Positions 38,138 through 47,310 of a DNA stretch of 64,000 nt are shown piece by piece. The stretch covers positions 62,001 through 126,000 of the forward strand of contig NZ_JAHBGE010000051.1 in NCBI RefSeq assembly GCF_018390635.1. The letters run 5' to 3'. Numbering within the stretch: the stretch's first letter is position 1; each line of letters begins with the position of its first letter. The notes beneath the pieces are model-generated. The model did no database searches and was not told the DNA's origin. It saw only the letters and a program-made list of their open reading frames with translations. The stretch is from Ancylobacter lacus (GTDB taxonomy: Bacteria; Pseudomonadota; Alphaproteobacteria; Rhizobiales; Xanthobacteraceae). A program made the translations under genes and the position numbers.

Positions 38138-38392
38138 TCAGCCCTTTTCTCCGGCCTCGTCCGCCGCGTCGAACAGCTGGACAGGGTGACCCGGCATGAT
38201 CGTCGAGATTGCGTGCTTATAGACCAGTTGCGAGTGCCCGTCTCGCCGCAGGAGCACGCAGAAATTGTCGAACCATGTCACGACTCCCTGCAGCTTCACG
38301 CCGTTGACGAGAAATATCGTGAGAGGCGTCTTGTTCTTGCGGACGTGGTTGAGAAAGGTGTCCTGGAGGTTCTGGGAACGATCCGCGGCCAT
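38138..38392 (-). CDS. hfq: RNA chaperone Hfq
   Basis: An 84-residue Hfq of typical alphaproteobacterial length. The Sm1 motif ([18 protein letters not shown]) and Sm2 motif ([10 protein letters not shown]) are complete, and [14 protein letters not shown] contains the proximal-face residues. The ATG at 38390-38392 is set by homology. Immediately upstream lies an A7 run (38394-38400) that could be a binding site for Hfq itself, consistent with the autoregulation known for hfq in enterobacteria and Sinorhizobium. hflX follows with almost no gap, the usual hfq-hflX pair. Confidence 0.96.
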   Translation of the reverse strand: MAADRSQNLQDTFLNHVRKNKTPLTIFLVNGVKLQGVVTWFDNFCVLLRRDGHSQLVYKHAISTIMPGHPVQLFDAADEAGEKG

Positions 38393-38553
38393 GTTTTTTT
38401 GGTCCGTTTGTGATGTTGCGCCGGCGCGGGCGCCGCCCCGTGCGGTGCGATCCTGTCCGTGGACCGGCCGCTTCGGGACGAGCGTGCGTTGCAAGCATGG
38501 CACAGCACGTGTGTCGCGCAAGACTATTTCGTCTCGTATCCCCCAGACCCAAG

Positions 38554-39414
38554 CTATTCCGCCACCTCGGCATGGTGATGAAAGCGGGCGCGGAGGGCCC
38601 GTGCGACCGGGCCGGGGCAACCTAGCCCTATCGGGAGACCATCGATTCGCACCACGGGCATCACAATGGTGCTGGCTGCAGTGATGAAGGCTTCCTGCGC
38701 AGCCAGCGCCTCGTCGACCGTGAAGGCGCTTTCCTCCACCCGGAATCCAAGCTCGGCAGCCACTTCCAGCACCACGGTTCGGGTGATGCCACGCAGGATG
38801 CCGAAGGCGGCCGGGCGGGTCCGTATGACACCCTCGGCCGTCACGATCCAAGCATTGGTCGATCCACCCTCGGTCACGTAGCCATCGGCGTCGACGAACC
38901 ATGCTTCGCGGGCTCCGGCGGCGCGTGCCGTCTCCTTGGCCAGCACGTTGGGCAGCAGGCCCACGGTTTTGATGTCGACGCGCTCCCAGCGATTGTCGGG
39001 AAGGGTGATGACGGCGACGCCCTCCTCCGCCTGACGGTCACCCTTCGCCCGATCGCCGGTCCGGGCCGTCACCACCACCGAGGGTGGTGTAGAGGGGGCG
39101 GGAAACACATGATCGCGGCGGGCGACGCCGCGCGTCACCTGAAGATACACGATGCCGTCCGTCACCCGGTTCCGCCGGATGGTCTCGCGCAGCACCACTC
39201 CGAGCGCCGACAGCGGCATCGGCAGGCGGATGCGCAGTTCATCGAGCGAGCGCACCAGCCGCTGCATATGCCGGCGCTCATCGATCATCCGGCCGGCCCG
39301 GACCTCGCAGACCTCGTAGACGCCGTCCGCGAACTGGTAGCCGCGATCCTCGACGTGGACAGCCGCCGAACCATGGGGAACGTAACGGCCGTTGACAAAG
39401 GCGATGCGGGACAT
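38554..39414 (-). CDS. dat: D-amino-acid (D-alanine) aminotransferase
   Basis: A 286-residue class IV PLP-dependent aminotransferase. The catalytic lysine is in [14 protein letters not shown] (K of DIKT), with [22 protein letters not shown] and [15 protein letters not shown] forming the PLP-phosphate and cofactor regions. It would interconvert D-alanine and D-glutamate for cell-wall synthesis; branched-chain aminotransferase is less likely given the sequence pattern and position. The ATG at 39412-39414 is preferred over a TTG nine bases upstream. It lies 29 bases after trkH, in the order trkA-trkH-dat-hfq-hflX often seen in this group. Confidence 0.88.
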   Translation of the reverse strand: MSRIAFVNGRYVPHGSAAVHVEDRGYQFADGVYEVCEVRAGRMIDERRHMQRLVRSLDELRIRLPMPLSALGVVLRETIRRNRVTDGIVYLQVTRGVARRDHVFPAPSTPPSVVVTARTGDRAKGDRQAEEGVAVITLPDNRWERVDIKTVGLLPNVLAKETARAAGAREAWFVDADGYVTEGGSTNAWIVTAEGVIRTRPAAFGILRGITRTVVLEVAAELGFRVEESAFTVDEALAAQEAFITAASTIVMPVVRIDGLPIGLGCPGPVARALRARFHHHAEVAE

Positions 39415-39443
39415 GGGAAGCAAGACTCCTGCGGTAGGGACGT

Positions 39444-40895
39444 TCAGCGCCGCCAGAAGGCGAAATGGGCAAGCCCGACCACCGCCATGATCTCGAGGCG
39501 CCCCAGGATCATGGTCGCTCCCAACAGGATCTTGGCATAGGCGGGAAGTTCAGCCCACGCCGGCCAGAGAACGTCCGGCTGCCAGTGCACCAGATAGACC
39601 GGACCGGCGTTGCTCAGCGCGCAGATGGCTGCCACATAGGCCGCGTCGAAGCTGGGCATCGCCGGCGACACCGCGATGGCGACGCCCGCGACGGTCGCTG
39701 CCGCGACGATAAAGCAGAGCCATACCGCCTTCATCGCCTGCGGCGTAACCGTCTGCCGGCCGAGTTGCCGCGGCCTCACCGCATGGGGCATGACCAGACG
39801 GTTCAGCTCCATCAGGCTCTGCAGGCACATGGCGCCGACGCGGTGCAGCTTGATGCCGCCGCTGGTCGAGAAAGTGGCCCCGCCGACGAACAGCAGCAGC
39901 AGAACGAGGCTGAGCGGAAGCGAGACGAAGTCGCCGGCGTGGAGCTGGATGCCGGAGGTGGTGATCAGCGACGTGGCCGTGAAGATGCCGTCCTCGATCG
40001 CCATCGCGAGGGAGACTGTTCCCATCGGGTTATTGTAGCGCGCGGCAGCGATCAGAATTCCTACAATGATGACAAGCATCAAGACAGAAATGTTCTCGCG
40101 TTGCGTGAACGCCAGCCGGAAACGGCGGGTGACGATCATGCGGTGCCACAGCACGCTGGTGCCACCCATCAGCATGAAGAGGATCATCACCAGCTTGACA
40201 GGAAAAGTGCCATAGGCCGCCATGCCATCGGCGTCCGGCAGGATGCTCCCGGTCGAGACGGCCGCGGTGGCAAGACCGAAGGCGTCGAAGCCGCGCAGCC
40301 CGACGCTGAACAGCGCCAGCATGCACAGCACGGTGGCGCCGGCATAGAGCGGCACGACCGTCTCGATGGCGTCGTCGAAGGTGACGCCGCGATCGGCATG
40401 CGCCTGTTCCGGAGCGATCGCGGTCCGGTCCGGCAACCCTCCGACGCCCGCCGGGGCAAGGACGGCAACCGCCCCCAGCAATGTGAGCAGCCCACCCAGC
40501 CATTGCAGCGACAACAGCCACACCAGCGTCGAGCGGGGAAGGTCCGCCAGTTCATGGAGCTGGCCGCCGCCCGTGGTCGTCAGGGCGCTCACCGCCTCGA
40601 ACCAGGCATCGAGCAAGCCGAGCGAAGTGCTGCCCGCCACCGGCAGCGCGGCGATGAGCGACGACACGACCCAGAACAGCGCAATCAACACATAGGACTG
40701 AAGCCGCCCCAGTTTTACCTGCCGGTTGCGGGTGGCGAGATACACGGCTCCAGCGGCGAAGATGGTGAGGAGGGCTGTGAGCAGGAACGCAATGGCGGCT
40801 TCTTCCCGCCGCGCCAGCGCCACGGCAGCCGCAAACAGCAGGAACAGCGCCAAGCCGCCCGCCGCCACCGCACCTTTCTGGGCAACCGCAATCAT
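39444..40895 (-). CDS. trkH: Trk-type potassium channel/transporter subunit TrkH
   Basis: A 483-residue membrane protein with about ten hydrophobic segments and the four-fold M1-P-M2 plan of TrkH/KtrB. Pore-loop-like segments include ALTTTGGGQL, TAAVSTGSILPDA, TSLITTSGIQLH and ICALSNAGPVYL, each with the selectivity-filter glycine. FSTSGGIKLHRVGAM is the conserved intracellular gate region. It works with the regulatory subunit TrkA, encoded six bases upstream in the same operon. Confidence 0.93.
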   Translation of the reverse strand: MIAVAQKGAVAAGGLALFLLFAAAVALARREEAAIAFLLTALLTIFAAGAVYLATRNRQVKLGRLQSYVLIALFWVVSSLIAALPVAGSTSLGLLDAWFEAVSALTTTGGGQLHELADLPRSTLVWLLSLQWLGGLLTLLGAVAVLAPAGVGGLPDRTAIAPEQAHADRGVTFDDAIETVVPLYAGATVLCMLALFSVGLRGFDAFGLATAAVSTGSILPDADGMAAYGTFPVKLVMILFMLMGGTSVLWHRMIVTRRFRLAFTQRENISVLMLVIIVGILIAAARYNNPMGTVSLAMAIEDGIFTATSLITTSGIQLHAGDFVSLPLSLVLLLLFVGGATFSTSGGIKLHRVGAMCLQSLMELNRLVMPHAVRPRQLGRQTVTPQAMKAVWLCFIVAAATVAGVAIAVSPAMPSFDAAYVAAICALSNAGPVYLVHWQPDVLWPAWAELPAYAKILLGATMILGRLEIMAVVGLAHFAFWRR

Positions 40896-40901
40896 GAAGG
40901 C

Positions 40902-42278
40902 TCAGAAGAATTCGAGGCTGACGCGGAAGAGCTGCTCGACCCGCTTCACCTTCTCCGCGAGCGCAAACAGGACGATACGGTCGCGCGGCTGGATCACGGT
41001 GTCCCCGCGCGGCAGCATGACTTTTCCCGCCCGGATCACCGCGCCGATCCGCATGCCATCGAAAAAGTCCAGATTCTTCAGCGGTCGTCCCACGAGGGGA
41101 GAGGTTTCGAGGGCCTCGGCCTCGATCACCTCCCCTGCCCCGTTCAGCAGCGAATGCACGCCGCGGATACGGCCTTTCCGCACGTGCTGAAGGATCTTGG
41201 AGACGGTGATCTGACGTGGGTTCACATAGGCATCGATGCCCAGCCCGCGGGCAAAGGCGGGATAGTTCGGGTCGTTGAGCAGCGAGAGCATGCGCCGCGC
41301 GCCCAGCTCCTTGGACAACAGGCAGGAGAGGATGTTGACCCGGTCGTCATTGGTCACCGCGATCATGGTGTCGGCATCGCCGACCGAGGCCTCCTCCAGC
41401 ACCACCCGATCGAGCGCGCTGCCGTGGAGCACGACGATGCGGTCCAGATCCTGCGCGATCGCCTCGGCTCGGGCGGCGTTATCCTCGATGATCTTGACGC
41501 GCGCCTTGGGATTGCGCCGCTCCAGCTCCCGCGCCACGTAGAAGCCGATATTGCCGCCGCCACCGATCACCACCCGCTGGGCCGGCACCTCGTCATGGCC
41601 GAAGATCGACAGGGTTCGCACCACCTGATCGGCCTGCGCCGAGAAATACGCAACGTCTCCGGCAAGAAGCGTGTCCGTGCTCCGGGGCACGAAGACACGG
41701 CCCTTGCGGTTGACGGCGATGACGACCGCGCGAAGATCAGGAAACAGGTCCGTGAGCTGGCGCAGCGGGGTGTCCAGAACCGGACAGTCCTCCTCGCAGC
41801 GCACGCCGGCGACGACCACCTGGCCATCGGCGAAGTTCACCGTGTCGATGGCCCCGGGCAGCGAGAGCCGCCGCAGCACCATCTCCCCCACCTCGATCTC
41901 GGGCGAGATGACGACGTCGATCGGCAGATGATCGCGCGAGAACAGGTCGCGCCAGTGGCCCTGCAGGTAGCTCTGCGCGCGCACCCGGGCAATCTTGGTG
42001 GGGACGTCGAACAGCGCATGACCGACCTGGCAGGCGATCATGTTGACCTCGTCGTGCAGCGTGACCGCGATCAGCATGTCAGCGGCGTCGAGCCCGGCGC
42101 GGGCCAGCACGTCCGGGTGGGAGCCGTGGCCGACAAAGCCGCGGACATCCAGTGTGTCCGTGATCGCCTGGATCAGCCGCGGCGACGTGTCGATGATCGA
42201 GACGTCGTTCTGCTCGGCGGCCAGCCGCTCGGCGATGCCGAACCCGACCTGTCCCGCGCCGCAAATCACGACCTTCAT
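40902..42278 (-). CDS. trkA: Trk potassium transporter NAD-binding subunit TrkA
   Basis: A 458-residue peripheral protein with two tandem RCK modules. Each begins with a Rossmann glycine motif: MKVVICGAGQVGFGIAERL at the N-terminus and VVIGGGGNIGFYVAREL near residue 233, and each ends in a TrkA-C domain (VSPEIEVGEMVLRRLSLPGA; LNGAGEVIEAEALETSP). It gates TrkH in response to NAD(H)/ATP. The start at 42278 is set by the first Rossmann strand; a 20-residue upstream extension is arginine/glycine-rich and not conserved. Upstream gene order is interrupted compared with relatives, in which ntrX is often adjacent. Confidence 0.94.
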   Translation of the reverse strand: MKVVICGAGQVGFGIAERLAAEQNDVSIIDTSPRLIQAITDTLDVRGFVGHGSHPDVLARAGLDAADMLIAVTLHDEVNMIACQVGHALFDVPTKIARVRAQSYLQGHWRDLFSRDHLPIDVVISPEIEVGEMVLRRLSLPGAIDTVNFADGQVVVAGVRCEEDCPVLDTPLRQLTDLFPDLRAVVIAVNRKGRVFVPRSTDTLLAGDVAYFSAQADQVVRTLSIFGHDEVPAQRVVIGGGGNIGFYVARELERRNPKARVKIIEDNAARAEAIAQDLDRIVVLHGSALDRVVLEEASVGDADTMIAVTNDDRVNILSCLLSKELGARRMLSLLNDPNYPAFARGLGIDAYVNPRQITVSKILQHVRKGRIRGVHSLLNGAGEVIEAEALETSPLVGRPLKNLDFFDGMRIGAVIRAGKVMLPRGDTVIQPRDRIVLFALAEKVKRVEQLFRVSLEFF

Positions 42279-42417
42279 CCTGCCCTCACCCGAACCGGGG
42301 CGGAACGGACCGCCGCCCGCCCCCCGTCTTCGATTCACTCTATAGCAGTTTCATCGCCGCACAGGTCAGTTCCGGCGACGATCGTGGGTAAGGGGCGACG
42401 TTCAGATGACGGGAACA

Positions 42418-42450
42418 GAGAGCGGCGGGTGCAGGTAGCCCACCGCTCTC
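42418..42450 (-). terminator. Terminator hairpin after the molybdenum oxidoreductase genes
   Basis: GAGAGCGG (42418-42425) pairs with CCGCTCTC (42443-42450), with further GGG/CCC pairing inside. On the minus strand it begins seven bases after the stop codon of the large oxidoreductase subunit and is followed by TGTTCC, a weak U-tract. Confidence 0.55.
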
Positions 42451-42456
42451 CGCGGT

Positions 42457-44703
42457 TCAGGCGTTGAACTTCGTGCGGGAGAGCGGCAGCGTCCTGATGT
42501 GCCTGCCCGTCAGGGCCGCTACGGCGTTCACCACCGCGGCCACCACGCCGGGAAGGCCCGGCTCGCCGACACCGCCCATGGGCTCCCCGCTTTCCACGAT
42601 CTCCACATGAATCCTCGGCATGTGGTCGCGACCGAGGATGGTGTAGCCGTCGAAGTTCGAGGCCTGCCGCACCCCGTCGGCATAGACCATCTCTTCGAAC
42701 AGCGCGGTCGAGACGCCGAGCGCTGCCGCCGATTCTACCTGCGAGCGGATGATGCCGGGATTGACGATGCTGCCCGGATCGAACGCGATCCAGATATCGT
42801 GCACCCTCACCTGCCCGTCGGCCAGCGAGACCTCGGCGATGGTCGCGGTCTCCGAGCCGAAGGGCGAGGCCATTGCGACACCGCGGGCGCGACGGCCGCC
42901 CTCCGCGTCGAACGGGCCGCGCTTCCAGCCGCCAGAGAGGTCGGCCACGGTCTGAAGCAGCTTGAGATGGCGGCGCCGGTCCTTCAGCAGGTCGAGCCGG
43001 AGCTGGAAAGGATCGTGCCCGCCGGCATCGGCCACCTCGTCGAAGAAGCCTTCGTAGAAATAGTCGTTCATCGAATGGCCCACCGAGCGCCAGAAGGCGA
43101 TGGTGACGGGGTGGAGCAGCTTCACGTAATCCAATGAGCGATCGGCGATGGCGTAGGGTTTCTCGACCAGCCCCTCCACGGCGGAGCCATCCACCGGACC
43201 GCCGAACAGCGCGCCGAAGTAACGGCCGGTGGGTCCCTCGCCCACCGTGCGCGCCTCAAGCGCCGCCGGGCGCCCATCCGCCCCCAGTGCCGCCCGGAAC
43301 CGGGTGAAGCTCAGCGGACGCAGCGCGTCCATGCGGAACTCCTCCTCGCGCGACCACAGCACCTTGACCGGACGCCCCGTCTCCTTGGCGAGCAGGATCG
43401 CCTGCGGGAATGGCGATGCCGCGCCGTAGAAGAAATGCCGGCCAAAGAAGCCACCGAGGATCGGCGAGTGCAGGATCACCTTCTCCGGCGAGAGGCCCGC
43501 GGTCTTGGCTGCAATCGACTGGAACAGCTCGGGCATCTGGTTCGGCGTCCACAGCTCCAGCGTCCCATCCGGGTTGAACCGGGCCATGGCCGAAGGCGGC
43601 TCGAGCTGGGCATGGGCGAGATAGGGCGCGGCATACTCCGCCTCGACAATCCTGGTCGCAGCCGCAAATACGGCAGCGGCATCTCCGGCCTTTTCCGCCG
43701 ACACCGCGGCGGCCTTCGATTCCTTCAGCGCCGCCAGCATGGCTTCGGAGGAATAATCGGCCGCGACGGTCTTGAGGCCGGTCGCCTCCGGCCGGGTCCA
43801 GGTGACGTCGAGTGTCTCCACTGCCTTGCGCGCGCGGAACCAGCTATCGGCCGTAACCGCCACGGCGCCCGGCAGCCGATGCACGCCGTGGACGCCCGGC
43901 ATGGCCCGAACCGCCGCCTCATTGGCGAACGAGACGGGCTCGGTGCCGAGGTGCGGGGCGTGCTGCACGGCGGCATAGAGCATGCCATCCAGCTTCTGGT
44001 CGATGGCGTAGACCGCCTTGCCGGTCGACTTGTCACGGGCGTCGAGGCGGGGCAGCGGCTGGCGGATATAGCGGAAGGTCTTGGGGTCGCGAAGCGGCAC
44101 GTTCTCGGCCGGCGTCAGCGCCAGCGCGGCCTCGGCGACCTCGCCATAGGGCACATGTCGGCCGCTGGCGGCATGGATCACCACGCCATTCTCAGTCGTC
44201 AGTTCACTTGCCGGTACATCCAGCCTGGCGGCGGCGGCGCGCAGGAACATCTCGCGTGCCGTCGCACCGAGCCGGCGCATCACCTCATAGCTCGACCGGG
44301 TCGAGAAGCTGCCGCCGGTCAGCCGCAGGCCGCCGATCACCGCATAGTCCGGGCCGGGAGGCGCGCATTCGACGACAAAGCGGCTGGGCTCGACATCGAG
44401 CTCTTCGCCAACCATCTGGGCCTGCCCGGTGCTGACCCCCTGCCCTCCCTCGACGAAGGGACTGAGCAGCTTGAAGCTGTTGTCGCGGCCGACGATCAGG
44501 AAGGCGGGGATGCGGGTCCCCGGCTTCACCGTGTTGGCGGTCGCCTGGGCCAAGGCCCTATGCGGCAGGGCGGGCAACAGAGCGCCGAGAACCAGCGCGC
44601 CGGCACCGGCGCCAAGGAACCGGCGCCGGGAAAGATTCGTGATTCCCTCGGATTTCAGCGGCAGGGCCGACTGGGAGGGAGAAGGACGCAGCAGCATGTT
44701 CAT
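42457..44703 (-). CDS. Xanthine dehydrogenase family molybdopterin-binding subunit (isoquinoline 1-oxidoreductase beta type)
   Basis: A 748-residue molybdenum-cofactor subunit. A twin-arginine signal (SRRRFLGAGAGALVLGALLPALP, about residues 25-47) shows export of the folded enzyme to the periplasm, as in IorB and aldehyde-dehydrogenase relatives. Core segments include VEGGQGVSTGQAQMVGEEL, SPILGGFFGRHFFYGA and GGVGEPGLPGVVAAVVNAV with the catalytic-type Glu near the C-terminus. It pairs with the [2Fe-2S] protein encoded just upstream; electrons probably leave through a cytochrome that is not encoded here. The substrate (an N-heterocycle or aldehyde) cannot be deduced. Confidence 0.87.
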   Translation of the reverse strand: MNMLLRPSPSQSALPLKSEGITNLSRRRFLGAGAGALVLGALLPALPHRALAQATANTVKPGTRIPAFLIVGRDNSFKLLSPFVEGGQGVSTGQAQMVGEELDVEPSRFVVECAPPGPDYAVIGGLRLTGGSFSTRSSYEVMRRLGATAREMFLRAAAARLDVPASELTTENGVVIHAASGRHVPYGEVAEAALALTPAENVPLRDPKTFRYIRQPLPRLDARDKSTGKAVYAIDQKLDGMLYAAVQHAPHLGTEPVSFANEAAVRAMPGVHGVHRLPGAVAVTADSWFRARKAVETLDVTWTRPEATGLKTVAADYSSEAMLAALKESKAAAVSAEKAGDAAAVFAAATRIVEAEYAAPYLAHAQLEPPSAMARFNPDGTLELWTPNQMPELFQSIAAKTAGLSPEKVILHSPILGGFFGRHFFYGAASPFPQAILLAKETGRPVKVLWSREEEFRMDALRPLSFTRFRAALGADGRPAALEARTVGEGPTGRYFGALFGGPVDGSAVEGLVEKPYAIADRSLDYVKLLHPVTIAFWRSVGHSMNDYFYEGFFDEVADAGGHDPFQLRLDLLKDRRRHLKLLQTVADLSGGWKRGPFDAEGGRRARGVAMASPFGSETATIAEVSLADGQVRVHDIWIAFDPGSIVNPGIIRSQVESAAALGVSTALFEEMVYADGVRQASNFDGYTILGRDHMPRIHVEIVESGEPMGGVGEPGLPGVVAAVVNAVAALTGRHIRTLPLSRTKFNA

Positions 44704-44713
44704 GATGTGCTCC

Positions 44714-45160
44714 TCAGGCCGCGGCGTGGTGGATCGCGGCGGCGATCCGGTTGTAGGTCCCGCACCGGCACAGATTGGTCATGGCGTCGGCTATGTCGGC
44801 ATCCGTGGGGTGGGGGTTCTGGCTCAGCAGCGCCGCCGCAGCCATGATCTGGCCGGACTGGCAGTAGCCGCACTGAGGCACCTGCACCTCGACCCAGGCT
44901 TCGACCAGCTTGCGGCCAACCTCGTCCTGCTCGATCGCCTCGATGGTCCGGATATGCGCAGAGCCGACATTTTCAAGCGCAAGCTGGCATGACCGGGTCG
45001 CCTCGCCGTCGACCAGTACGGTGCAGGCACCGCATTGGGCGATGCCGCAGCCATATTTGGTACCGGTGAGGCCCAGCGTGTCCCGCAGGACCCAGAGCAG
45101 GGGAGTGTCCGGCTCGGCCGCGACGTCATAGTCACGACCATTGATGTTGATGCGGATCAT
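44714..45160 (-). CDS. (2Fe-2S)-binding subunit of molybdenum hydroxylase (IorA type)
   Basis: A 148-residue small subunit with two [2Fe-2S] clusters. The N-terminal plant-type cluster is bound by KYGCGIAQCGACTVL and the downstream Cys of RSCQLALE; the C-terminal helical cluster by PQCGYCQSGQIMAAAA and LCRCGTYNRI. The ATG at 45158-45160 follows AGGAG by six bases. It has no signal of its own and is probably co-exported with the large subunit by the twin-arginine route. The genes are 10 bases apart. A GlxA-type regulator lies directly upstream on the same strand. Confidence 0.92.
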   Translation of the reverse strand: MIRININGRDYDVAAEPDTPLLWVLRDTLGLTGTKYGCGIAQCGACTVLVDGEATRSCQLALENVGSAHIRTIEAIEQDEVGRKLVEAWVEVQVPQCGYCQSGQIMAAAALLSQNPHPTDADIADAMTNLCRCGTYNRIAAAIHHAAA

Positions 45161-45282
45161 GGCACGCTCCTGCGCAAGGAAATGTGGGCGCAGGCTAGAG
45201 CCGTTCCAGATGGGGACGTAGGACGTCCTCGCAACGATTTCGGCCATCGTTGCGGCTCGGCACGGCGTCGAGCGCCGACGCC

Positions 45283-46236
45283 TCAGGCCGAGCGGGCGAA
45301 GCGTTCCAGACTGGTCGCACGGCGAAAGGCCTGTGGTGGCTGGCCGAAGTTGCGGACGAAGGCACGGCGCATCCGCTCACGGTCGCCGAACCCGGCCTCC
45401 CGCGCGATCTCGTCAAGCGACAGCCTCCCCTCCTCCAGCAGCGAACGCGCGAGTTCGAGCCGAAGCGCTTCAACCACCTTGGCCGGCGACTGCCCGGTCT
45501 CCTCCCGGAACAGCCGGCTGAACTGGCGGGTGCTAAGGTTGGCGGCGGCGGCCAGATCCTCCACGGAGAGCTCGCTGGCAAGATTCTCGCGGGCATAGAC
45601 CAGTGTGCGGCGGATGCGGTCGGATTTCGGTTCCGTCTCGAGCAGGGTCGAGAATTGGGACTGGCCGCCGGGCCGGCGCAGATAGACCACAAGACGGCGG
45701 GCCACCGCGCGGGCCACCTCCACACCGTGGTCATCCTCGACCATCGCGAGCGCGAGATCGATGCCTGCCGACATACCGGCTGAGGTCCAGACATTGCCGT
45801 CGACGCTGAAGATGCGATCCTCCGTCACTTCGACGGAGGGATAGAGCTCGCGCAGCCGTCGGGCATGGGCCCAGTGCGTGGTGGCGCGGCGACCGTCGAG
45901 CAAGCCAGCCTCCGCCAGTACGAAGGCGCCTGTGCAGATGCCGGCAATGCGACGCGAGGCCTTCGCCGCCGACCGGAGGTGATCAAGAAAGGCCGGAGAG
46001 GAAGGCCGGACGATCAGGGAGCCAATGGTGATGGTGGTGTCGTGACCCGGCGCGCCGAACGGCTCGGTGTCGATCGCGAACCCGATCGAGTTACGTACCG
46101 GCCCCCCGGTCTCGGAAAGGACCTGCACCTGGTAGGCGCTGTGGTCGAGCACCCTGTTGGCCATCTCGAAGGCGGACAATGCGGCGAGGCCCATGATCTG
46201 GAAGTCCTCGAAGACCAGCAATCCGATGCTGCGCAT
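45283..46236 (-). CDS. GlxA-family transcriptional regulator (DJ-1/PfpI + AraC domains)
   Basis: A 317-residue regulator: an N-terminal DJ-1/PfpI-like domain (residues 1-180; GICTGAFVLAEAGLLDGRRATTHW with the nucleophile-elbow-like Cys) and a C-terminal AraC DNA-binding domain (about 215-310; LSVEDLAAAANLSTRQFSRLF and EAGFGDRERMRRAFVRNFG, two helix-turn-helix units). The ATG at 46234-46236 is preceded by GGAGGAAAGG. It may control the oxidoreductase pair downstream (123 bases) or the divergent beta-lactamase gene (187 bases away). The inducer is unknown. Confidence 0.88.
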   Translation of the reverse strand: MRSIGLLVFEDFQIMGLAALSAFEMANRVLDHSAYQVQVLSETGGPVRNSIGFAIDTEPFGAPGHDTTITIGSLIVRPSSPAFLDHLRSAAKASRRIAGICTGAFVLAEAGLLDGRRATTHWAHARRLRELYPSVEVTEDRIFSVDGNVWTSAGMSAGIDLALAMVEDDHGVEVARAVARRLVVYLRRPGGQSQFSTLLETEPKSDRIRRTLVYARENLASELSVEDLAAAANLSTRQFSRLFREETGQSPAKVVEALRLELARSLLEEGRLSLDEIAREAGFGDRERMRRAFVRNFGQPPQAFRRATSLERFARSA

Positions 46237-46423
46237 CCTTTCCTCCAACGCTGTTCCGGTTCGGCTTCGGCTGCTTCTACATAGGCCGCGATGACCGAAA
46301 CGGTAGTCTCTTGACGAATCAGGCCATTGGCATGCCGCTGTCTCACGCGCGGCCGCCTTCTTCCAGCCGCGACGTCCTTCTAGCAGAGCTGCCGCAGGGC
46401 CATGCACAGCGAAGGACCACGAC

Positions 46424-47302
46424 ATGACCACACGGCGCAGCCTCATCCGCGGCGCGGCGGGCTTCGCCGCCATGGCGTTCCAGCCGCGGATCGCATCGGC
46501 CGCCGAGCCCGATGACGTCGCGGCCCGCCTCGCCCACATTGAAGCGCGCCTCGGGGGCCGGCTCGGCGTCTGCCTCATCGACACCGCGACGGGAACGGTC
46601 GCGGGCCGGCGGCTGGACGAGCGCTTCCCAATGTGCAGCACCTTCAAGATGCTGGCAGCGGCGGCCATCCTCGCCCGGGTCGATGCCGGGCTGGAGAGGC
46701 TCGACACCCACGTCGCATATTCGCCCGACGAGCTGCCCGACGGCTCACCGGTAACGCGGGAACAGCTTGGTAAGGGGCTTTCGGTGGAGGTCCTCTGCGA
46801 GGCAGCGGTAACGCGCAGTGACAATGGCGCCGCCAACCTCCTGCTGGCACGGCTGGGTGGCCCCAGCGGCCTCACCGGCTATCTCCGCACCCTCGGCGAC
46901 GCCGTGACGCGGCTCGACCGCACTGAGCCCACGCTCAACGAATCCCGCCCCGGCGATGCGCGCGACACGACCACCCCGCGGGCGATGGCCGACGACATCC
47001 GCAGGCTGGTTGTCGGCACCGCATTGTCGGCGCCGTCCCGAGCCCGCATCAGCGGCTGGCTGGTCGGCAACCGCACCGGCGACCAGCGCTTGCGCGCCGG
47101 GCTGCCGTCGGGCTGGATGGCGGGCGAGAAAACCGGGACTGGGCCCAACGGCACCAATAACGATGTCGGCATCGCCTGGCCGCCCGGCCATGCCCCGCTG
47201 ATCCTCGCCTCTTTCATCACCGGCGCCTACGCCGGGCGGGACGCGCAGGACGCCGCCCACGCCAACGTGGCCCGGCTCGCGGCCAGCCGATTCACTGGCT
47301 GA
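46424..47302 (+). CDS. bla: Class A beta-lactamase
   Basis: A 292-residue serine beta-lactamase with every catalytic motif intact: CSTFK (Ser70-x-x-Lys73), SDN (130-132), the omega-loop EPTLNE (Glu166, Asn170) and KTGTG (234-236), in class A numbering. A twin-arginine-like signal, TTRRSLIRGAAGFAAMAF, suggests export in folded form. The Cys just before the active-site Ser has no partner at position 238, so the carbapenemase disulfide of the KPC type is not indicated. No ampR-type regulator is adjacent. It is the only plus-strand gene in the 36.7-54.8 kb minus-strand block and is convergent with ntrX, eight bases away. Confidence 0.93.
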   Translation: MTTRRSLIRGAAGFAAMAFQPRIASAAEPDDVAARLAHIEARLGGRLGVCLIDTATGTVAGRRLDERFPMCSTFKMLAAAAILARVDAGLERLDTHVAYSPDELPDGSPVTREQLGKGLSVEVLCEAAVTRSDNGAANLLLARLGGPSGLTGYLRTLGDAVTRLDRTEPTLNESRPGDARDTTTPRAMADDIRRLVVGTALSAPSRARISGWLVGNRTGDQRLRAGLPSGWMAGEKTGTGPNGTNNDVGIAWPPGHAPLILASFITGAYAGRDAQDAAHANVARLAASRFTG

Positions 47303-47310
47303 GCGACGGC

